Shown here: one piece after another, positions 8,502 to 16,174 of the stretch
Layout of the letters: each line of letters begins with the position of its first letter
How positions within the stretch are numbered: the first letter of the stretch is position 1
Assembly (NCBI RefSeq): GCF_023283885.1
Contig: NZ_JAKILA010000030.1
Coordinates: 1-46,326, forward strand
Direction of reading: 5' to 3'
From: Shewanella basaltis
GTDB taxonomy: Bacteria; Pseudomonadota; Gammaproteobacteria; Enterobacterales; Shewanellaceae
Length of the DNA: 46,326 nt
Translations under genes and position numbers: made by a program
Notes under the pieces: model-generated
Databases searched by the model: none
The model's input: only the letters and a program-made list of their open reading frames with translations
Told to the model about the DNA's origin: nothing

Positions 8502-8992
8502 ACCCAAGAAGAAAGAAGCGTCTAACATTAGCCGTCGCACTGATTGCTGGCGTTGCGGCGGTGGCGTCATTATTATTATATGCATTAAATTCGAACTTGA
8601 ATTTATTCTATACACCTTATGAAATCGTCAATGGAAAAAACGATACTGGCGTTAAGCCTGAAATCGGCCAACGAATTCGAGTTGGTGGTATGGTAACAAT
8701 GGGATCAATGAAACGTGATCCTAATAGCTTGCATGTCGAGTTTGCCGTTCACGATTCTGCCGGAGGGGAAATTACGGTAACCTATGACGACCTTTTACCA
8801 GATTTATTCCGTGAAGGACAAGGCATAGTAGCACAGGGCGTATTAGTTGAATCTGGCAAGTTAGAAGCAAGTGAAGTACTTGCAAAACATGACGAGAACT
8901 ATATGCCGCCAGAAGTAGCTGAAGCTATGGGCCAAAAGCACGAAAAGTTAGATTATCCTGAACAAAAGTCGACTGAAGGCTATCAATACTAA
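8498..8992 (+). CDS. ccmE: Periplasmic heme chaperone CcmE
   Basis: Membrane-anchored OB-fold protein of 164 aa (E. coli 159) that binds heme covalently and hands it to CcmF. The basic N-terminus (NPRRKKR) and a single helix (about 9-30) anchor it. The heme-attaching histidine is H131 in LAKHDENYMPPE, with the conserved tyrosine Y135; these match E. coli H130 and Y134. The GTG start overlaps the ccmD stop. It ends the unit and is followed by a terminator at 9019. Confidence 0.97.
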   Translation: MNPRRKKRLTLAVALIAGVAAVASLLLYALNSNLNLFYTPYEIVNGKNDTGVKPEIGQRIRVGGMVTMGSMKRDPNSLHVEFAVHDSAGGEITVTYDDLLPDLFREGQGIVAQGVLVESGKLEASEVLAKHDENYMPPEVAEAMGQKHEKLDYPEQKSTEGYQY

Positions 8993-9018
8993 TATCGCAA
9001 GCACAGAGATTACCACTG

Positions 9019-9046
9019 AATGCCAATCTTTTGATTGGCATTTTTA
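9019..9046 (+). terminator. Terminator of ccmABCDE
   Basis: Stem AATGCCAATC, loop TTTT, stem GATTGGCATT, then TTTA. It lies 26 bp after the ccmE stop codon on the same strand. Confidence 0.88.
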
Positions 9047-9048
9047 TA

Positions 9049-9077
9049 TCTGCTTGTCTGCTTGTCTGCTTGTCTGC
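9049..9077. repeat. Octamer tandem repeat (TGCTTGTC)
   Basis: Three complete direct copies of TGCTTGTC plus a partial fourth, right behind the ccmE terminator and outside any gene. Such a perfect short array is prone to slip-strand length change. No function is evident. Confidence 0.85.
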
Positions 9078-9179
9078 AAAAATAAAATAAAGTACCAATA
9101 ATTAGTGAACAACCTAGGCTATAAAGCTAAGCGTGCAACCTAAAAATAGACCACATTCAAATAAGAGGTGGTATAAAAG

Positions 9180-9603
9180 CTAAGGTCTATTGATCTTTAA
9201 AGGTTTTTTCTGCGGCAAATTGTTGGCCATTACTAATCCCAACCAGAAATAAGTGAACAGAATTAGCGTAAAAACTTGTCAAGGACAAGGCAGAAATTGC
9301 AGCAAGATAGATGTTCTACTGTCAAAATGTCTAACGAAGTGATAGGCGATGTTAATACCATTGCGCATTAATCAGTGACCACTCAGAATGCGTCCAGCAC
9401 ATTTTGATTAAGGCGTTATGCAGTAATGGTTGCTCCCTTTGAAATAGCGAGAACGTAGAGTAAAAGCGGCTGGGGCATACTTTTGTCGCGAGTGTTAAAC
9501 ATAAGCGATAAGACAGAGCATCGAGGTGTCAGTATTCTACATAAACATCGACTACATAGTATAAATGGCCAACAAACGCTACCTGAAAGGTTCAACTAAA
9601 AAC
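9180..9603. mobile_element. Decayed, interrupted copy of a miniature transposable element
   Basis: The left end, CTAAGGTCTATTGAT (9180-9194), matches the terminal repeat of the intact element at 45548-45816 with two changes, and similarity continues to about 9228 (TTGTTGGCC). Similarity resumes from about 9510 (GAGGTGT, then ATTCTACATAAA, GGCCAACAAACGCT) to AACTAAAAAC at 9594-9603. It is in the opposite orientation to the 45-kb copy. About 280 bp of unrelated sequence separates the two halves. The other terminus is missing, so this copy is dead. Confidence 0.75.
9227..9429. repeat. Possible nested insertion with CCATTACT ends
   Basis: The sequence interrupting the miniature element begins with CCATTACT (9227-9234), and its exact complement AGTAATGG is at 9422-9429, giving a 203-bp unit with short inverted ends. 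No reading frame of note lies inside. A further 80 bp (about 9430-9509) before the element resumes is not explained by these ends, so the boundaries are uncertain. Confidence 0.35.
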
Positions 9604-9611
9604 ATATATAA

Positions 9612-9637
9612 AAAAACCGAGCCTAGGCTCGGTTTTT
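9612..9637 (-). terminator. Terminator of the alpha operon (after rplQ)
   Basis: The arms AAAAACCGAGCC and GGCTCGGTTTTT pair around TA. The stem ends 17 bp after the rplQ stop codon, on the leftward strand. Flanking A and T runs make it usable from both directions. Confidence 0.9.
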
Positions 9638-9654
9638 AATTAAGTAATTAAAAA

Positions 9655-10050
9655 TTACTCAGCAGCTTCTACTTCTACAGCTTCAGCAGCTTCAGGGCGT
9701 CCTACTAACTCGATGTAAGCCATTGGGGCTTTATCACCGGCACGTAGACCGCACTTAAGAATACGGGTGTAACCACCAGGACGTTCCTGGAAGCGTGGAC
9801 CCAATTCAGTAAATAACTTACCTACAACTTCAGCGTCGCGGGTACGAGCGAAAGCTAAACGGCGATTTGCAACGCTGTCTACTTTAGCAAGTGTTATTAG
9901 AGGCTCAACAACGCGACGCAGTTCTTTCGCTTTAACAGTAGTTGTCTTGATAATCTCATGACGAACTATTGAACAAGCCATGTTACGGAACATAGCTTGA
10001 CGATGACTGCTGTTGCGGTTTAGTTGACGACCACTCTTACGATGGCGCAT
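9655..10050 (-). CDS. rplQ: 50S ribosomal protein L17
   Basis: Large-subunit protein of 131 aa (E. coli 127) located near the peptide exit side. The start MRHRKSGRQLNRNSSHR and the segment AMFRNMACSIVRHEII are characteristic. The C-terminal tail is acidic and alanine-rich (EAAEAVEVEAAE), as often seen at L17 ends. It is the last gene of the alpha operon, 40 bp after rpoA, followed directly by a strong terminator. Confidence 0.98.
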   Translation of the reverse strand: MRHRKSGRQLNRNSSHRQAMFRNMACSIVRHEIIKTTTVKAKELRRVVEPLITLAKVDSVANRRLAFARTRDAEVVGKLFTELGPRFQERPGGYTRILKCGLRAGDKAPMAYIELVGRPEAAEAVEVEAAE

Positions 10051-10090
10051 GACCTAATCCTTATAACCTAAATCTGTACTAACCTGAGAC

Positions 10091-11080
10091 TTATAGGTCG
10101 TCTGCTAAACTAGCCGGTGGCCAGTTTTCAAGACGCATACCTAACGACAGTCCGCGAGATGCTAAAACGTCCTTGATTTCAGTAAGAGATTTCTTACCTA
10201 AATTAGGGGTCTTAAGTAACTCAACTTCAGTGCGTTGTACCAGATCTCCGATGTAATGAATCGCTTCGGCTTTTAAACAGTTTGCCGAACGTACAGTTAG
10301 CTCTAAATCGTCGACAGGACGCAGCAAAATCGGATCAAACTCCGGTTTCTCTTCTACAACAGCCTGCTCAGTTACATCACGAAGTTCAACAAACGCATCT
10401 AGCTGTTCAGCTAAAATGGTTGCAGAACGACGAATGGCTTCCTCAGGATCAATAGTACCGTTAGTGGTCATATCAATCACAAGTTTATCTAAGTCAGTAC
10501 GCTGTTCTACGCGAGCAGCTTCTACATTGTATGCAATGCGAGCTACAGGCGAAAATGAAGCATCAACCAACAGGCGACCAATTGGGCGATCGTCGTCTTC
10601 GGTTTGTGCACGAGCCGAAGCAGGCACATAACCACGACCACGCTCAACGCGGATACGCATGCTGATATCATTGTTACCAGTCAAGTGACAGATAACATGA
10701 TCAGGATTCATAATGGTAACATCACCATCATGTGTGATATCTGCTGCTGTAACAGGGCCTGTGCCGGACTTGCTTAATGTAAGCAAAGCCTCGTCTTTAC
10801 CCTCGATAGTCACTGCTAATCCCTTAAGATTAAGCAATATCTCAAGGATATCTTCTTGTACGCCTTCCTTACTGCTGTACTCATGCAGTACGCCGTCAAT
10901 TTCGACTTCAGTAACTGCACAGCCTGGCATAGACGACAATAGGATGCGACGCAACGCGTTACCTAAGGTATGGCCAAAACCACGTTCGAGTGGCTCTAGT
11001 GTAACTTTGGCGCGAGTTGAATTAACCTGCTCAATATCAACGAGACGCGGTTTAAGAAATTCTGTAACAGAACCCTGCAT
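10091..11080 (-). CDS. rpoA: RNA polymerase alpha subunit
   Basis: Alpha subunit of 329 aa, the same length as in E. coli. The N-terminal assembly domain contains ERGFGHTLGNALRRILLSS near residues 32-50. A linker around 235-250 leads to the C-terminal DNA- and activator-binding domain, with RSANCLKAEAIHYIGDL (about 265-281) and NLGKKSLTEIKDVL. Alpha dimerises first and then recruits beta and beta prime. It lies between rpsD and rplQ and is thus co-regulated with ribosomal genes through S4. Confidence 0.99.
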   Translation of the reverse strand: MQGSVTEFLKPRLVDIEQVNSTRAKVTLEPLERGFGHTLGNALRRILLSSMPGCAVTEVEIDGVLHEYSSKEGVQEDILEILLNLKGLAVTIEGKDEALLTLSKSGTGPVTAADITHDGDVTIMNPDHVICHLTGNNDISMRIRVERGRGYVPASARAQTEDDDRPIGRLLVDASFSPVARIAYNVEAARVEQRTDLDKLVIDMTTNGTIDPEEAIRRSATILAEQLDAFVELRDVTEQAVVEEKPEFDPILLRPVDDLELTVRSANCLKAEAIHYIGDLVQRTEVELLKTPNLGKKSLTEIKDVLASRGLSLGMRLENWPPASLADDL

Positions 11081-11104
11081 TGTGTCCTCTCTTGTTTGTT
11101 AGCT

Positions 11105-11725
11105 TTACTTAGAGTAAAGCTCGACGATCAGCTGTTCGTTAATATCCGCAGACAAATCGCTACGTTCTGGAATACGCTTGAAAGCACCTTCCATTTTCGC
11201 ACTGTCGACTTCTACCCATGTAGGCTTTTCGCGTTGACCAGCCACTTCTAAAGCCGCTTTGATACGAGCTTGAGTACGAGACTTTTCACGGATGCTTACA
11301 ACATCATTCGCAGACACTTTGAATGACGGAATGTTAACAACACGACCGTTAACCATAACAGATTTATGGCTTACTAGCTGACGTGATTCTGCACGTGTAG
11401 CACCAAAACCCATACGATAAACTACGTTATCTAGGCGGACTTCTAAAAGTTGTAATAGGTTTTCACCAGTATTACCTTTTAGACGTGCAGCTTCTTTGTA
11501 GTAGTTACGGAATTGCTTTTCTAGCACACCGTAAATACGACGAACTTTTTGTTTCTCGCGTAGCTGTAAACCGTACTCAGACAAACGTGGCTTACGAGCG
11601 CCATGTTGTCCTGGTGCAGCTTCAAGCTTACACTTCGAATCGATTGCTCTCACACCGCTTTTTAGGAAAAGGTCTGTACCTTCTCTGCGGCTGAGCTTGA
11701 GCTTAGGACCCAAGTATCTTGCCAT
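11105..11725 (-). CDS. rpsD: 30S ribosomal protein S4
   Basis: Primary 16S-binding assembly protein of 206 aa, equal to E. coli S4. It starts MARYLGPKLKLSRREGTDLFL, quoted here only to residue 20 as the family hallmark; the S4 RNA-binding domain RLDNVVYRMGFGATRAESRQ follows near residues 97-116. S4 is the known autogenous repressor of the alpha operon, and a matching leader is visible before rpsM. It lies 33 bp after rpsK. No frameshift or missing region is seen. Confidence 0.98.
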   Translation of the reverse strand: MARYLGPKLKLSRREGTDLFLKSGVRAIDSKCKLEAAPGQHGARKPRLSEYGLQLREKQKVRRIYGVLEKQFRNYYKEAARLKGNTGENLLQLLEVRLDNVVYRMGFGATRAESRQLVSHKSVMVNGRVVNIPSFKVSANDVVSIREKSRTQARIKAALEVAGQREKPTWVEVDSAKMEGAFKRIPERSDLSADINEQLIVELYSK

Positions 11726-11757
11726 GATCTTTCTCCAACTATCCTATATACGCAGTG

Positions 11758-12150
11758 TTATACACGACGTTTTTTAGGTGGACGACATCCATTATGAGGG
11801 ATAGGCGTCACATCGGTAATGTTAGTAATTTTATAACCAACAGCGTTCAGCGCACGAATGGCTGACTCACGACCTGGACCTGGACCCTTCACGAAAACTT
11901 CAAGGTTTTTAACACCGTAGTCTTGAGCGGCAATACCTGCACGCTCTGCAGCAACCTGTGCAGCGAATGGTGTTGATTTACGTGAACCACGGAAACCAGA
12001 ACCACCTGAGGTAGCCCATGACAACGCATTACCTTGACGATCTGTAATGGTGACAATTGTGTTGTTGAAAGATGCATGGATATGAGCCATGCCATCTGCA
12101 ACCTGTTTACGTACGCGCTTACGCGGAGAACGTGACGGAACTTTAGCCAT
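11758..12150 (-). CDS. rpsK: 30S ribosomal protein S11
   Basis: Platform protein of 130 aa (E. coli 129). The HIHASFNNTIVTITDRQGN segment near residues 22-40 and the C-terminal DVTPIPHNGCRPPKKRRV are diagnostic. The N-terminus begins with a basic stretch (PSRSPRKRVRKQ). It follows rpsM by 17 bp and lies upstream of rpsD in the alpha operon. Confidence 0.98.
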   Translation of the reverse strand: MAKVPSRSPRKRVRKQVADGMAHIHASFNNTIVTITDRQGNALSWATSGGSGFRGSRKSTPFAAQVAAERAGIAAQDYGVKNLEVFVKGPGPGRESAIRALNAVGYKITNITDVTPIPHNGCRPPKKRRV

Positions 12151-12167
12151 TTTGGTTTACCTTCCCG

Positions 12168-12524
12168 TTACTTTCTTATTGGTTTACGTGGACCTTTACG
12201 CGTACGCGCATTGGTCTTAGTACGTTGCCCACGAAGAGGCAGGCTACGACGATGGCGGAGACCACGATAACAACCAAGGTCCATAAGACGCTTGATGTTC
12301 ATTGAAATCTCACGACGCAAGTCACCTTCTACGGTGTATTTGGCGACTTCCTCGCGTAGGATATCTATTTGAGCTTCGCTCAATTCCTTGATCTTAGCAT
12401 CTTCAGCAATTGAAGTAGATGCGCAGATTGCTCTAGCGCGTGTACGTCCAATACCAAAAATAGCAGTCAATGCAATGACTGTATGCTTTTGATCAGGAAT
12501 GTTAATGCCAGCGATACGGGCCAC
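12168..12524 (-). CDS. rpsM: 30S ribosomal protein S13
   Basis: Head protein of 118 aa, identical in length to E. coli, contacting the P-site tRNA and forming intersubunit bridges. The start is GTG at 12524, giving MARIAGINIPDQKH; AAGGAG lies about 7 bp upstream, and a longer open frame to 12596 covers the leader RNA and is not protein. The C-terminal GLRHRRSLPLRGQRTKTNAR segment is typical. It is the first gene of the alpha operon and its ribosome binding site sits in the S4-responsive leader. Confidence 0.97.
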   Translation of the reverse strand: MARIAGINIPDQKHTVIALTAIFGIGRTRARAICASTSIAEDAKIKELSEAQIDILREEVAKYTVEGDLRREISMNIKRLMDLGCYRGLRHRRSLPLRGQRTKTNARTRKGPRKPIRK

Positions 12525-12600
12525 TATGCACTCCTTAAAGTTAAAGGCCATCTGCGAAAAGCCCGAAAGGATACTCGACAGACAACAAATTTGCAAACAA
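12524..12600 (-). promoter_or_regulatory. Alpha operon leader (S4 autoregulatory pseudoknot)
   Basis: The sequence before rpsM closely follows the E. coli alpha operon leader: GAGTATCCT, a GGGCTTTTCGC segment, then AAGGAGTGCATAGTG, where the final GTG starts rpsM. In E. coli this folds into a nested pseudoknot bound by S4, which traps the ribosome. Homology is judged by eye; pairing was not computed. Confidence 0.75.
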
Positions 12601-12604
12601 TATT

Positions 12605-12634
12605 TTTGGTCAGCCCATTATTGAGCTGACCAAA
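12605..12634. repeat. Hairpin between rpmJ and rpsM
   Basis: The arms TTTGGTCAGC (12605-12614) and GCTGACCAAA (12625-12634) surround a 10-nt loop. It lies between the spc operon end (rpmJ) and the alpha leader. On the leftward strand no T run follows (AAATATTG), so complete termination is doubtful. E. coli has a similarly placed hairpin. Confidence 0.7.
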
Positions 12635-12642
12635 CTTCTTTC

Positions 12643-12756
12643 TTAGCCTTGACGCTGTTTGTGTTTTGGTTCAACACAGATAACGCGCACAACGCCACTA
12701 CGCTTGACGATCTTGCAATTACGGCAGATCTTCTTCACGGAAGCTCGAACTTTCAT
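12643..12756 (-). CDS. rpmJ: 50S ribosomal protein L36 (zinc-binding form)
   Basis: A 37-aa protein, reading MKVRASVKKICRNCKIVKRS and ending KHKQRQG. The zinc ligands C11, C14, C27 and H32 are all present, so this is the C+ (zinc) paralogue, which in other bacteria is replaced by a zinc-free copy under zinc limitation. It begins 23 bp after secY and is the last gene of the spc operon. Confidence 0.97.
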   Translation of the reverse strand: MKVRASVKKICRNCKIVKRSGVVRVICVEPKHKQRQG

Positions 12757-12779
12757 TTCATCACTCCGTCAAAGTAATC

Positions 12780-14120
12780 TTATTTACCAAAGCGATCTAA
12801 GTTTGCTTTGTTAACAAGATTAGCTTTCTTCATCACAGACTCATACTGATGAGACATCATATGGGTCTGAACCTGAGCCATGAAGTCCATGATTACGACT
12901 ACTATAATGAGTAGTGAAGTACCGCCAAAATAGAACTGTACTTTCCACGTAATTAACATGAACTCCGGAATTAAGCAGATAAAAGTAATATATAACGCAC
13001 CCGCTAAGGTTAAACGTGTCATAACTTTATCTATGTAACGCGAAGTCTGTTCTCCGGGACGGATCCCAGGAATGAATGCACCACTCTTTTTCAAATTATC
13101 TGCTGTTTCACGTGGATTGAAAACCAACGCAGTATAGAAGAAACAGAAAAAGATGATTGCTGTCGCGTACAATAATGAATACAGCGGTTGTCCAGGTGAC
13201 ACAGCCAAAGCGAAATCGCTTAACCATGACATGGACTCATTTTGACCAAACCACTGAGCCAGTGTGCCTGGGAACAAAATTATGCTGGATGCAAAAATTG
13301 GTGGAATCACACCTGCCATGTTCACTTTTAATGGTAAGTGGGTGCTTTGCGCTGCAAAAACCTTACGGCCTTGTTGACGTTTAGCGTAGTTAACGACAAT
13401 ACGACGTTGACCACGTTCCACAAATACCACCAAATAAGTTACTGCAAATACGATAACCGCGAGCAACAGTAGTACCAATACATTCATGTCACCTTGACGA
13501 GCTTGCTCGGCTGTAGAGCCGATAGCCGACGGTAGACCAGCAACGATACCTGCGAAAATTAATATCGAAATACCGTTACCAATACCGCGTTCGGTAATTT
13601 GTTCACCTAGCCACATTAGGAACATCGTTCCCGTCACTAAACTCACAACAGCAACAAAGTAAAAACCAAACCCTGGATTGGCCACAAGACCAGGCATTAG
13701 ATTTGGTAAACCCGTTGCAATACCGACAGACTGCAATGTACCCAACACAAGTGTGCCATATCGAGTATATTGACTGATTTTTTTACGCCCTGACTCGCCT
13801 TCTTTTTTCAATTCAGCAAGTGCAGGATGCACAACAGTCAATAACTGCATGATAATCGACGCCGAAATATACGGCATGATACCTAATGCAAAGATAGAGG
13901 CACGCTCTAAAGCACCACCCGAAAACATGTTAAACATGCCAAGGATGGTATCTTTTTGCTGAGCAAAAAGCTCTGCTAATACAGCTGCGTCAATACCAGG
14001 AATTGGCACGAACGAACCGGCTCTAAAGACGATAATCGCACCAATCACGAACAGAAGGCGGGTTTTCAATTCTGATAAACCACCTTTCGCGCTTTTTAAA
14101 TCAAGTCCTGGTTTTGCCAT
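12780..14120 (-). CDS. secY: Preprotein translocase channel subunit SecY
   Basis: Inner-membrane protein of 446 aa (E. coli 443) that forms the SecYEG protein-conducting channel. About ten hydrophobic segments are visible, beginning after the basic N-terminus with ELKTRLLFVIGAIIVFRAGS. The conserved first-helix plug segment (FSGGALERASIFALG) and the cytoplasmic loop YAKRQQGRKVF are present. The start at 14120 (MAKPGLDLK) is chosen over an upstream in-frame start at 14174, which would overlap rplO. Its partner secE lies at 39776. Confidence 0.98.
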   Translation of the reverse strand: MAKPGLDLKSAKGGLSELKTRLLFVIGAIIVFRAGSFVPIPGIDAAVLAELFAQQKDTILGMFNMFSGGALERASIFALGIMPYISASIIMQLLTVVHPALAELKKEGESGRKKISQYTRYGTLVLGTLQSVGIATGLPNLMPGLVANPGFGFYFVAVVSLVTGTMFLMWLGEQITERGIGNGISILIFAGIVAGLPSAIGSTAEQARQGDMNVLVLLLLAVIVFAVTYLVVFVERGQRRIVVNYAKRQQGRKVFAAQSTHLPLKVNMAGVIPPIFASSIILFPGTLAQWFGQNESMSWLSDFALAVSPGQPLYSLLYATAIIFFCFFYTALVFNPRETADNLKKSGAFIPGIRPGEQTSRYIDKVMTRLTLAGALYITFICLIPEFMLITWKVQFYFGGTSLLIIVVVIMDFMAQVQTHMMSHQYESVMKKANLVNKANLDRFGK

Positions 14121-14127
14121 CGACGTA

Positions 14128-14562
14128 TTATTCCTCGATCTTGCCACCGGCAGCTTCAATAGCCGCACGAGCACCTTTGGTTACCTTCAGACCTTTTACG
14201 GTCACTGGGCGGTCAATGGTACCTGAAAGAACGATTTTCGCAAACTGGATGTTGCGAGTAATTACGTTCGCATCTTTCAGTGCATTCAAATCGACAACAT
14301 CACCGTTAACTTTTGCTAGTTCGAGTAAACGAACTTCAGCTGATACCAAAGCGCGACGCGAGGTAAAACCAAACTTAGGTAGACGGATCTTAAGTGGCAT
14401 TTGACCACCTTCGAAACCAGGGCGAACACCGCCGCCTGAACGAGACTTCTGACCTTTATGGCCGCGACCCGCTGTTTTACCTAAACCTGAACCAATACCA
14501 CGGCCTACACGCTTAGGAGCAGATTTAGAACCTGCTGCTGGAGATAGAGTATTTAGACGCAT
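14128..14562 (-). CDS. rplO: 50S ribosomal protein L15
   Basis: Late-assembly large-subunit protein of 144 aa, as in E. coli. It starts MRLNTLSPAAGSK and has the glycine- and arginine-rich extension RVGRGIGSGLGKTAGRGHKG near residues 18-37, which threads into 23S rRNA. A folded C-terminal part ends GARAAIEAAGGKIEE. It lies 7 bp upstream of secY and 4 bp after rpmD in the spc operon. Confidence 0.98.
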   Translation of the reverse strand: MRLNTLSPAAGSKSAPKRVGRGIGSGLGKTAGRGHKGQKSRSGGGVRPGFEGGQMPLKIRLPKFGFTSRRALVSAEVRLLELAKVNGDVVDLNALKDANVITRNIQFAKIVLSGTIDRPVTVKGLKVTKGARAAIEAAGGKIEE

Positions 14563-14566
14563 TATC

Positions 14567-14749
14567 TTATTCCTCCACCGAAACCATGTAGTACACCTTA
14601 TTGATCATACCGCGAACAGAAGGAGTATCTTCTAATTCAACAGTGTGGCCAATACGACGCAGACCTAAACCGGTTAGGGTCGCACGGTGTTTTGGTAAAC
14701 GACCGATGCTGCTTTTAGTCTGTGTTACTTTTAAAGTTTTAGTAGCCAT
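14567..14749 (-). CDS. rpmD: 50S ribosomal protein L30
   Basis: Short large-subunit protein of 60 aa (E. coli 59). The core KSSIGRLPKHRATLTGLGLR (residues 12-31) and the following RRIGHTVELEDTPSVRGMIN are typical. It belongs to the L30/L7 fold. It is placed between rpsE and rplO, 6 bp and 4 bp away respectively. Confidence 0.97.
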   Translation of the reverse strand: MATKTLKVTQTKSSIGRLPKHRATLTGLGLRRIGHTVELEDTPSVRGMINKVYYMVSVEE

Positions 14750-14755
14750 GGTGCA

Positions 14756-15259
14756 TTACCCCCGAATTTCATCAACATTCAGGCCACGTTTTGCTGCGAT
14801 TTGAGCTGGTGACTTCATGTGCACCAACGCATCGACAGTTGCGCGAACGATGTTGATCGGGTTAGTAGAACCGTATGCTTTTGACAGAACGTTATGAACG
14901 CCTGCAACTTCCAATACGGCACGCATTGCGCCACCGGCAATAATACCGGTACCCTCTGATGCTGGTTGCATGTAAACTTTAGAACCAGTATGGCGACCTT
15001 TAACTGGGTGATGCAAAGTACCTGCATTCAACTCCACGGTTACCATATTACGACGGGCTTTTTCCATTGCTTTTTGAATAGCAGCTGGAACTTCACGCGC
15101 TTTACCATAGCCATAGCCGATCTTACCATTACCATCACCCACTACTGTTAGTGCTGTGAAGCTAAAGATACGACCGCCCTTAACTACTTTAGAAACACGA
15201 TTAACTGCAATTAATTTCTCTTGCAGATCGTCTTTTTGCTGAGCTTCTAATTTAGCCAT
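14756..15259 (-). CDS. rpsE: 30S ribosomal protein S5
   Basis: Small-subunit protein of 167 aa, as in E. coli, involved in decoding accuracy and mRNA entry. The double-stranded RNA-binding domain VVKGGRIFSFTALTVVGDGN near residues 25-44 is followed by GYGYGKAREVPAAIQKAM. The second domain includes GTGIIAGGAMRAVLE and the NPINIVRATVDAL segment. The spectinomycin loop (VVKGGR) shows no deletion. It lies 10 bp after rplR. Confidence 0.98.
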   Translation of the reverse strand: MAKLEAQQKDDLQEKLIAVNRVSKVVKGGRIFSFTALTVVGDGNGKIGYGYGKAREVPAAIQKAMEKARRNMVTVELNAGTLHHPVKGRHTGSKVYMQPASEGTGIIAGGAMRAVLEVAGVHNVLSKAYGSTNPINIVRATVDALVHMKSPAQIAAKRGLNVDEIRG

Positions 15260-15269
15260 TTATAACCCC

Positions 15270-15620
15270 TTAGAATTTCAGGCCAGCTTCACGAGCTGCA
15301 TCTGCTAAAGCAGCTACACGACCGTGATACTTGAATCCAGAACGGTCGAACGCAACAACAGCTACGCCCTTCTCGATCGCACGCTCAGCAACAGTTTTAC
15401 CTACTGCTTTAGCCGCATCTACGTTTCCGGTACTCTTTAGTTGCTCTTTAACTGTTTTTTCAACAGTTGACGCAGCAGCTAACACCTTAAATTCAGGACT
15501 GATCACCTGAGCATAGATGTGACGCGGTGTACGATGTACAACCAGACGGTTCACGCCTAGCTCTTGGATCTTCTTACGTGCACGTAGAGCGCGACGTAAG
15601 CGAGATGTTTTCTTATCCAT
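15270..15620 (-). CDS. rplR: 50S ribosomal protein L18
   Basis: A 5S rRNA-binding protein of 116 aa (E. coli 117). The arginine-rich N-terminus KKTSRLRRALRARKKIQ, the LVVHRTPRHIYAQVI strand and the C-terminal DRSGFKYHGRVAALADAARE are diagnostic. With L5 and L25 it forms the central protuberance around 5S rRNA. It follows rplF by 10 bp. Confidence 0.98.
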   Translation of the reverse strand: MDKKTSRLRRALRARKKIQELGVNRLVVHRTPRHIYAQVISPEFKVLAAASTVEKTVKEQLKSTGNVDAAKAVGKTVAERAIEKGVAVVAFDRSGFKYHGRVAALADAAREAGLKF

Positions 15621-15630
15621 ATCGCGTTAC

Positions 15631-16164
15631 CTACTTCTTCTTAGCCTCTTTACGGCGTACAACTTCGTCGTCATAGCGAACACCTTTGCCTTTGTACGGC
15701 TCTGGTGGACGGTAACCACGAATGTTGGCTGCTGTTTGACCTACTAACTGCTTATCAACGCCTGTTAGGACGATTTCAGTTTGGCTAGGACATTCGGCAG
15801 TAACGCCTGCGGGTAGTTTGTGTACCAACGGATGTGAGAAACCTAGTGTTAAGTCTAAGTCGCTACCAGCAATTTTTGCACGGTAACCAACACCAACTAA
15901 CTTTAATTTCTTCACAAAACCTTGTGATACACCAACAACCATGTTGTTTACTAGTGCACGTGCAGTACCAGCCTGTGCCCAAGCGTCAACAGCGCCTTCG
16001 ACAGGTAGAAACTTAATTTGTGCATCTTCGATAACAACATTAACCGCATTGTTGATTACTCGAGTCAGACTTCCTTTACCGCCTTTGACGGTTAAAGCCT
16101 GTTCGTTTTTAGTCACCTCTACGCCAGCAGGGATAGTGACTGGTGCCTTTGCAACACGAGACAT
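15631..16164 (-). CDS. rplF: 50S ribosomal protein L6
   Basis: Large-subunit protein of 177 aa, as in E. coli, near the factor-binding site. It consists of two similar domains. The start MSRVAKAPVTIPAGVEV and the C-terminal signature RPPEPYKGKGVRYDDEVVRR (about residues 151-170) are clear. It lies 10 bp after rpsH and 10 bp before rplR in the spc operon. Confidence 0.98.
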   Translation of the reverse strand: MSRVAKAPVTIPAGVEVTKNEQALTVKGGKGSLTRVINNAVNVVIEDAQIKFLPVEGAVDAWAQAGTARALVNNMVVGVSQGFVKKLKLVGVGYRAKIAGSDLDLTLGFSHPLVHKLPAGVTAECPSQTEIVLTGVDKQLVGQTAANIRGYRPPEPYKGKGVRYDDEVVRRKEAKKK

Positions 16165-16174
16165 TACTAACTCC

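Noticed and set aside
10713..11102. 129-aa frame antisense to rpoA, and similar ones in other ribosomal genes
   Set aside because: These are shadows of highly biased codon use; the opposite strand encodes full-length known proteins.
12605..12634. Rho-independent terminator of the spc operon
   Set aside because: The stem is good, but on the transcribed strand no T run follows, so it is listed only as a hairpin.
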